From NCBI GenBank assembly GCA_030638185.1, contig DAOWFD010000393.1:1-9914 (forward strand): 9,914 nucleotides of DNA. Reading direction: 5' to 3'. Position 1 is the first letter of the stretch; each line of letters starts with the position of its first letter. The notes beneath the pieces are model-generated. The model saw nothing but the letters and a program-made list of their open reading frames with translations, was not told the DNA's origin and made no database searches. This stretch comes from Candidatus Aegiribacteria sp. (GTDB lineage Bacteria; Fermentibacterota; Fermentibacteria; Fermentibacterales; JCC-6). Below are positions 6,294-9,914 of this stretch, in pieces. The translations under genes and the position numbers were made by a program.

Positions 6294-6295
6294 GA

Positions 6296-9148
6296 TCATT
6301 CCTTCAGATCATCCAGCAATCGCTGGAGAACCGGCTGAGGCAGGGAGCCGCTGGATTCGGTAAGCAGATCAACAGCCTTCCGGGCAGACAGGCTGTTACC
6401 CGTCAGTTTCCAGTGGCAGTAATAAGCCTCCCCCTTGCAGTAAGCATCGGGAGCTTCGTCCGGCATCTCCAGTATCTTATCGGAACTCTCAGGGTCGGTT
6501 TCGACCTTTATGGCCCGTAGATACAACCTGCAGCGGAAAACCAGTTTTTCACGTCCCTTCCTTCCCTCGGTATGAGTGAGCGCCTCCTTCAGAAAAACCT
6601 CAGCCTCCCGCTTTCTGCCTCCTAAGAAAAGAATCCTGCCCTTGAGAGCCAGCTGGTTTGAGTAGAGAAGCATGTCGTTGGCTTTCAACGAATACTCAAT
6701 TGCCCTGTCAATGCTGGCAATCGATTCAGGTATCTCATTCAACCTGAATTGAATATCAGCAATGGATTCCCAGCCATGGGAAAGGTTGCGGATATCGCGG
6801 AGGGATTCCGCATGTTCGATCTGCGTCTGTACGCAGTCCAGGGCAGACTCGTAATCTCCCCGGAGGGAGAAAACATACCCTATTCTCGCGTATCCGGACA
6901 TCAGTCCGGTTCTGAAACCGATTGTGGATGCTGTATCGATGAGTTCCGTGCAGTATTTCAGGGCCGATCCGGTGTCTTCCATCTCAATTGATGCATGGGC
7001 AAGATTCCCAAGGGCGGCACATTTCGCCCTGAGATTGCCCGTCTTTTCCGTAAGGCTTACGCACTTCTTGAAACATTCCATTGCGGATTCCCATTCACCT
7101 CTGCGAAGGTGAATGATACCGAGCTTGCTGGTGGCTGTACTGAGGGCAGCCCAGTTCGCGGTCTTTTCTGCAGCACTCCTGAGTTTTTCATGAACCTCCT
7201 CAGCAGCCTCGTAATCCATGTTGTATATATGTACCCTCATGAGGTTATCGTATCCCGCAATAATGCTTTTTATGATGCCCGATCTTTTCGCAAGCTCGAC
7301 CTGTTCCTCGGTATATTCCTTCATCTTCTGGTAATCGCCTGTCTGTCTATAAGTTATGGCGGACCAGTACAGGGATGCGCATATCAACCTGGGATCACCT
7401 GATCTTCTGGCCAGTTCAATTGATCGCTCACCGAGGCTTACAGCTTCATCGATTCTTCCCGCTGAACGCACAGCCAGGCCCAGCTGCCTGACGGCAACAG
7501 CCTGGTTTTTAATATCGTCAAAGTCCTCGAAAACCTTCAGGCAGGTCTCAAGCATCTCCTCCGCCTCTGCAAGCTTACCGGACGAACCCATGTACGTACC
7601 AAGTTTGAGCATTACCAACGCTTCTAAATACCTGTCGATCGATGAAAGGCTGCGTATCCGATCCAGTGTGTCAGAGAGAAGATCTATTCCACTGTTGAGG
7701 AGCCCCCCATTCTTGTACACATCGGACAGCTTCAGTTCAGTACGGGTTCTTTCCGGCTCATCCAGCATGAGTATCAGCTTCCTGTACATCCTTGATGCAG
7801 CCCTGTTCTCGAAATTATCAGCGTACGCCGCTGCTGCCTGTCTCATGAAAGAAGCAGCCTTACCGTCATCCCCTCCGAACAGGTAGTGGTCCGATATCTT
7901 CTCCATCCTGGAAGGCGATGGATACGATTCCGATTCCTTCTCAAGGATATGGCCGGCTTTCAGGTGAAACTCCCTTAGTTCTTCAACAGGTGACAGCTCG
8001 CTGATCCAGTCACGGAACAGAATATGCGAGAAGGAGCCGGAGGGTCCATCCAGATTGAAAATGCGCTTTTCTATCCCGGTCATCAGACCGTAATCCACCG
8101 ATTCTGTCTCAACCATCGCCTCTATATCCGATCTTCTGAAACTGCCGCCCAGAACGGATGCCGCCATGAGCACCCTTCTGACTGAATCTGGCATGAACAG
8201 CATCCGGGAGATGAACATATCCCTGATTGAAACCGGTATCTCGGTGGCGGGAGCCTTCAGCAGCAGTTCACTGCCGCAGCTTTCGATTGAACCGGTTTCG
8301 TTCAGATAGTCAATCGCCTGCTCAAGGAACAGGGGAACTCCCCCGGCCCTGTCCCAGAGGAACTCAATCAGTCTATCCTCCGGCGATCCGGTTCCGAGTT
8401 CCTCAACGAAGGATTTAATACTGTTTTCAGGTAACCCATCAAGGAATACTGTATCAATTCTGACGTAAGAGGCAGTGTCCGGAAAATCAGGCTTATTTCC
8501 GCTTTCATAAGGTCTTCCGGTAACGATGAATGCCCTGGCTACACCGGAAGTACTCTCAATGATCCTCTTCGCGGTAAGCAGGTCCTCCCCGGAGAACCAC
8601 TGAATGTTTTCCAGTACTACGACTAGCGGATCCAGCAGAGCGAGAACATCAAAAAAGATCACCAGGGCATTGCTTATTTTCTCGGCCCTCTGAGCGGGTT
8701 CAAGCCTGAACGCGATGGAATCCTTATCAAGATTAAGCCCGAGAATGTACTCGAAATAGGGGCGGGCTTCCTCAAGCTCCATCCGTTTGTCCCTGTATTC
8801 CCTCGGACGCCCGATCGAAAGATTTAGAAGGAGCCCTTCCCAGATACTGCCGAATGCTTCAAGATTCTCTTCTAGCGCGGCCCCGGGATTAAGGTCGAAC
8901 CAGCTCTCAAGAAGGTCCGAGAAGGGAACCGAACCTGCGGCATTGTTACCCTCGATGAAAATGAAATCCCGCTGGGGGATCGATCTTTCAACTTCAATTA
9001 CAAGCCTGGTCTTGCCGATCCCGGGCGGAGCCCAGAGGAATAGAATACCGTTACTCTCCTCCATCGAAAGGTCGAGAATGAAGTTAACGGCACGGGACAG
9101 CTGATGTTCACGTCCTACCATTGCCCCGCGGAAAGGTATCGATGACAT
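6296..9148 (-). CDS. STAND-type AAA ATPase with C-terminal TPR array
   Basis: This 950-residue soluble protein has an N-terminal NTPase region. It shows MVGREHQL (10-17), the usual AAA_16 entry motif; Walker A APPGIGKT (40-47); a Walker B-like strand LVVVLENIQW (175-184, where LEDLHW is common); FIVTGRP (207-213), the sensor-like strand; and GVPLFLEQ (270-277). FSHILFRDWI plus ELREFHLKAGHIL (373-402) is the typical winged-helix segment of MalT/AfsR/PknK-like ATPases. From about 430 to 900 there are many TPR-like helix pairs (for example around 535-570 and 700-730). Such proteins act as switches that bind a ligand or partner through TPRs and cycle ATP/ADP. No kinase, cyclase or HTH output domain is visible at either end, so the output is unknown. 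The ATG at 9148 lies five bases after the DUF167 stop, and a weak AGGG is upstream. Confidence 0.85.
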   Translation of the reverse strand: MSSIPFRGAMVGREHQLSRAVNFILDLSMEESNGILFLWAPPGIGKTRLVIEVERSIPQRDFIFIEGNNAAGSVPFSDLLESWFDLNPGAALEENLEAFGSIWEGLLLNLSIGRPREYRDKRMELEEARPYFEYILGLNLDKDSIAFRLEPAQRAEKISNALVIFFDVLALLDPLVVVLENIQWFSGEDLLTAKRIIESTSGVARAFIVTGRPYESGNKPDFPDTASYVRIDTVFLDGLPENSIKSFVEELGTGSPEDRLIEFLWDRAGGVPLFLEQAIDYLNETGSIESCGSELLLKAPATEIPVSIRDMFISRMLFMPDSVRRVLMAASVLGGSFRRSDIEAMVETESVDYGLMTGIEKRIFNLDGPSGSFSHILFRDWISELSPVEELREFHLKAGHILEKESESYPSPSRMEKISDHYLFGGDDGKAASFMRQAAAAYADNFENRAASRMYRKLILMLDEPERTRTELKLSDVYKNGGLLNSGIDLLSDTLDRIRSLSSIDRYLEALVMLKLGTYMGSSGKLAEAEEMLETCLKVFEDFDDIKNQAVAVRQLGLAVRSAGRIDEAVSLGERSIELARRSGDPRLICASLYWSAITYRQTGDYQKMKEYTEEQVELAKRSGIIKSIIAGYDNLMRVHIYNMDYEAAEEVHEKLRSAAEKTANWAALSTATSKLGIIHLRRGEWESAMECFKKCVSLTEKTGNLRAKCAALGNLAHASIEMEDTGSALKYCTELIDTASTIGFRTGLMSGYARIGYVFSLRGDYESALDCVQTQIEHAESLRDIRNLSHGWESIADIQFRLNEIPESIASIDRAIEYSLKANDMLLYSNQLALKGRILFLGGRKREAEVFLKEALTHTEGRKGREKLVFRCRLYLRAIKVETDPESSDKILEMPDEAPDAYCKGEAYYCHWKLTGNSLSARKAVDLLTESSGSLPQPVLQRLLDDLKE

Positions 9149-9153
9149 AAACC

Positions 9154-9429
9154 CTATTCTCTGTACCAGCCGGGGATTCTTGAATATGAATCGATGGCTA
9201 CAAGCTTCTTTCTTGAGGATGCCCCTAAGAGAAGACTGATCGATGAGAGGCGTGTTCCGAACTCCCCTGCAAGGAATTTCATTAGTTCAGCGTTCGCTCG
9301 GCCATCGCAGGGGGGAGCCTTAAGGGCTATCTTAACCGTATTATCGGCCATTCGTCCCCTTATCCCTATAACTCCGGCCCTGGGGATAACCTTTATCCTT
9401 ATATGCAGAGTCCCGCTTTCCCCGCTCAT
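9154..9429 (-). CDS. DUF167 / YggU (UPF0235) family protein
   Basis: The 91-residue protein matches the DUF167 family in length (80-100) and motifs: IKVIPRAG (12-19), VKIALKAPPCDGRANAELM (32-50) and GASSRKKLVAI (69-79), corresponding to family APPxDGxANxALxxFLA and GxxSRxKxVxI. These small alpha/beta proteins are widespread in bacteria and archaea; their biochemical role is not established. The start ATG at 9429 is preceded by AGGAT four bases away. That ribosome binding site lies in the 3' arm of a short hairpin (listed separately). The gene is followed after five bases by the STAND ATPase, so the two are probably co-translated. Confidence 0.9.
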   Translation of the reverse strand: MSGESGTLHIRIKVIPRAGVIGIRGRMADNTVKIALKAPPCDGRANAELMKFLAGEFGTRLSSISLLLGASSRKKLVAIDSYSRIPGWYRE

Positions 9430-9432
9430 TGA

Positions 9433-9452
9433 ATCCTGGATGATCTCAGGAT
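9433..9452 (-). promoter_or_regulatory. hairpin overlapping the DUF167 ribosome binding site
   Basis: On the minus strand ATCCTG (9452-9447) can pair with CAGGAT (9438-9433) across an 8-base loop. The second arm contains the AGGAT that serves as Shine-Dalgarno for the ATG at 9429. A 6-bp stem is modest, but the arrangement would reduce initiation unless ribosomes from the upstream Trm112-like gene open it. Confidence 0.4.
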
Positions 9453-9478
9453 AAAATAGCGAAAAGTGCTGCCTGTCA

Positions 9479-9652
9479 TTACTTTTCCAGGGGCTTTGCC
9501 TCGTCCACCAGCATTATGGGAATATCATCCCTGACCTCGTAGGCGAGGCTGCAGGAATGACATATGAGAACCTCTTCCGGGTCGGTCCTGTAATCCAGTT
9601 CTCCCTTGCACTTTGGGCAGGCGAGAATCTCAAGCAGTTTTTCATCAAGCAT
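9479..9652 (-). CDS. Trm112/UPF0434 (YcaR-like) small zinc-ribbon protein
   Basis: A 57-residue ORF begins MLDEKLLEILACPKCKGEL and ends VDEAKPLEK. It has the family layout: LLEILACPKCKG (6-17), a CHSC pair (31-34), then LAYEVRDDIPIML (36-48), the usual xYPIRDGIPxML ending. Cys 12, 15, 31 and 34 are placed to bind one zinc. Trm112 proteins are small partners that stabilise SAM-dependent methyltransferases in eukaryotes and archaea; the bacterial UPF0434 relatives are less understood. The ATG at 9652 has an excellent AGGAG six bases upstream, and the tandem stop is TAA TGA. The stop codon of the preceding aminopeptidase gene (TAG at 9664-9662) forms part of this ribosome binding site (TAGGAG), so translation is probably coupled. 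Confidence 0.92.
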   Translation of the reverse strand: MLDEKLLEILACPKCKGELDYRTDPEEVLICHSCSLAYEVRDDIPIMLVDEAKPLEK

Positions 9653-9661
9653 AATTCACTC

Positions 9662-9914
9662 CTAAATAACAAAGACACCCTGTTCAATTATCTTCTCTTC
9701 GGAACCATTTTCCCTAACTCCGAAAACGGAAACCTCCTGCGAACCTATCATGAAGTCGGTATGAACAAGTGAAGAATTGCACCTGGTCTCCAAAAGCTCA
9801 TCATCCGACATTCTGGTGCCGTTCTCGATACAATCGGCGTAACCGTTTCCCAGTGCTATATGACACGAGGCGTTCTCATCGAAAAGAATATTGTAGAAGA
9901 CCTTTCCGCTCCTG
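9662..9914 (-). CDS. M29 family aminopeptidase, C-terminal fragment (runs off the window)
   Basis: The last 83 codons of a gene whose start lies beyond position 9914 read RSGKVFYNILFDENASCHIA, then LGNGYADCIENG, and close with HTDFMIGSQEV and a final VFVI stop. The segments FDENASxHIALG and HxDFMIGS are hallmarks of thermophilic-type M29 metallo-aminopeptidases (AmpS/AmpT/PepS). The His of CHIALG and the His and Asp of HTDF are expected metal ligands of the two-metal site. The glutamate ligands would lie upstream, outside the window. M29 enzymes remove N-terminal residues from peptides in the cytoplasm. The frame is open with no interruptions up to the edge, and the stop overlaps the ribosome binding site of the Trm112-like gene. 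Confidence 0.9.
   Translation of the reverse strand, partial: RSGKVFYNILFDENASCHIALGNGYADCIENGTRMSDDELLETRCNSSLVHTDFMIGSQEVSVFGVRENGSEEKIIEQGVFVI

Noticed and set aside
7356..7886. Plus-strand open frame of 176 codons opposite the TPR region
   Set aside because: Its Ser/Leu/Pro-rich translation is the usual antisense reflection of the helical TPR gene, and it has no ribosome binding site or family match that I can see.
9557..9772. Plus-strand 71-codon frame near the right end
   Set aside because: It is antisense to the Trm112-like and M29 aminopeptidase frames, both of which carry recognisable motifs.

Overview
The window is bacterial chromosome carrying ordinary housekeeping and accessory genes. 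Every gene and the tRNA lie on the minus strand, so transcription runs from high to low coordinates. Shine-Dalgarno sequences, sigma70-like promoters, an encoded CCA on the tRNA, and bacterial-type IleRS, LspA and carbamate kinase all indicate Bacteria. No gene fixes the phylum. A long GGGACGG palindrome, a DUF6150-type repeat protein and a STAND-ATPase/TPR protein together suggest an uncultivated lineage of the FCB type (Fermentibacterota or Cloacimonadota-like). That placement is a low-confidence impression.

Layout from the high-coordinate end, in order of transcription. (1) 9914-6296: a probable operon with the C-terminal end of an M29 aminopeptidase (cut by the window edge), a 57-residue Trm112/UPF0434-like zinc ribbon (9652-9479), a DUF167/YggU protein and a 950-residue STAND-type ATPase with a long TPR array. 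Gaps are 49 bases or less, and one stop codon lies inside the next ribosome binding site. (2) 6255-5599: a small four-helix membrane protein with an Ala/Pro-rich acidic tail, its own promoter, and two hairpins downstream. (3) 5587-679: a promoter followed by four tightly packed genes: a shortened purine-nucleoside-phosphorylase-like protein, ileS, lspA and carbamate kinase. Neighbouring reading frames overlap by a few bases or are separated by a single base. (4) 625-350: a small protein built of repeated (D/G)I-x-S-(E/D)-AD units, the DUF6150 / '7(1) septoil knot' type. Its stop codon abuts a 108-bp imperfect palindrome resembling a REPIN/MITE. (5) 226-30: a tRNA-Val(GAC) with a clear promoter upstream and a rho-independent terminator downstream.

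Functionally, ileS-lspA is a familiar bacterial pairing (isoleucine charging and lipoprotein maturation). Carbamate kinase is translationally linked behind it without other arginine-deiminase genes in view. The PNP-like leader gene appears to lack the phosphate-binding N-terminus and the catalytic Glu and Asn of true PNPs, so its role in this operon is the main open question. I found no CRISPR array, transposase gene, phage gene or clear defence system. The observations most worth following are the degenerate PNP-like protein, the putative knotted repeat protein and the palindrome at its 3' end.
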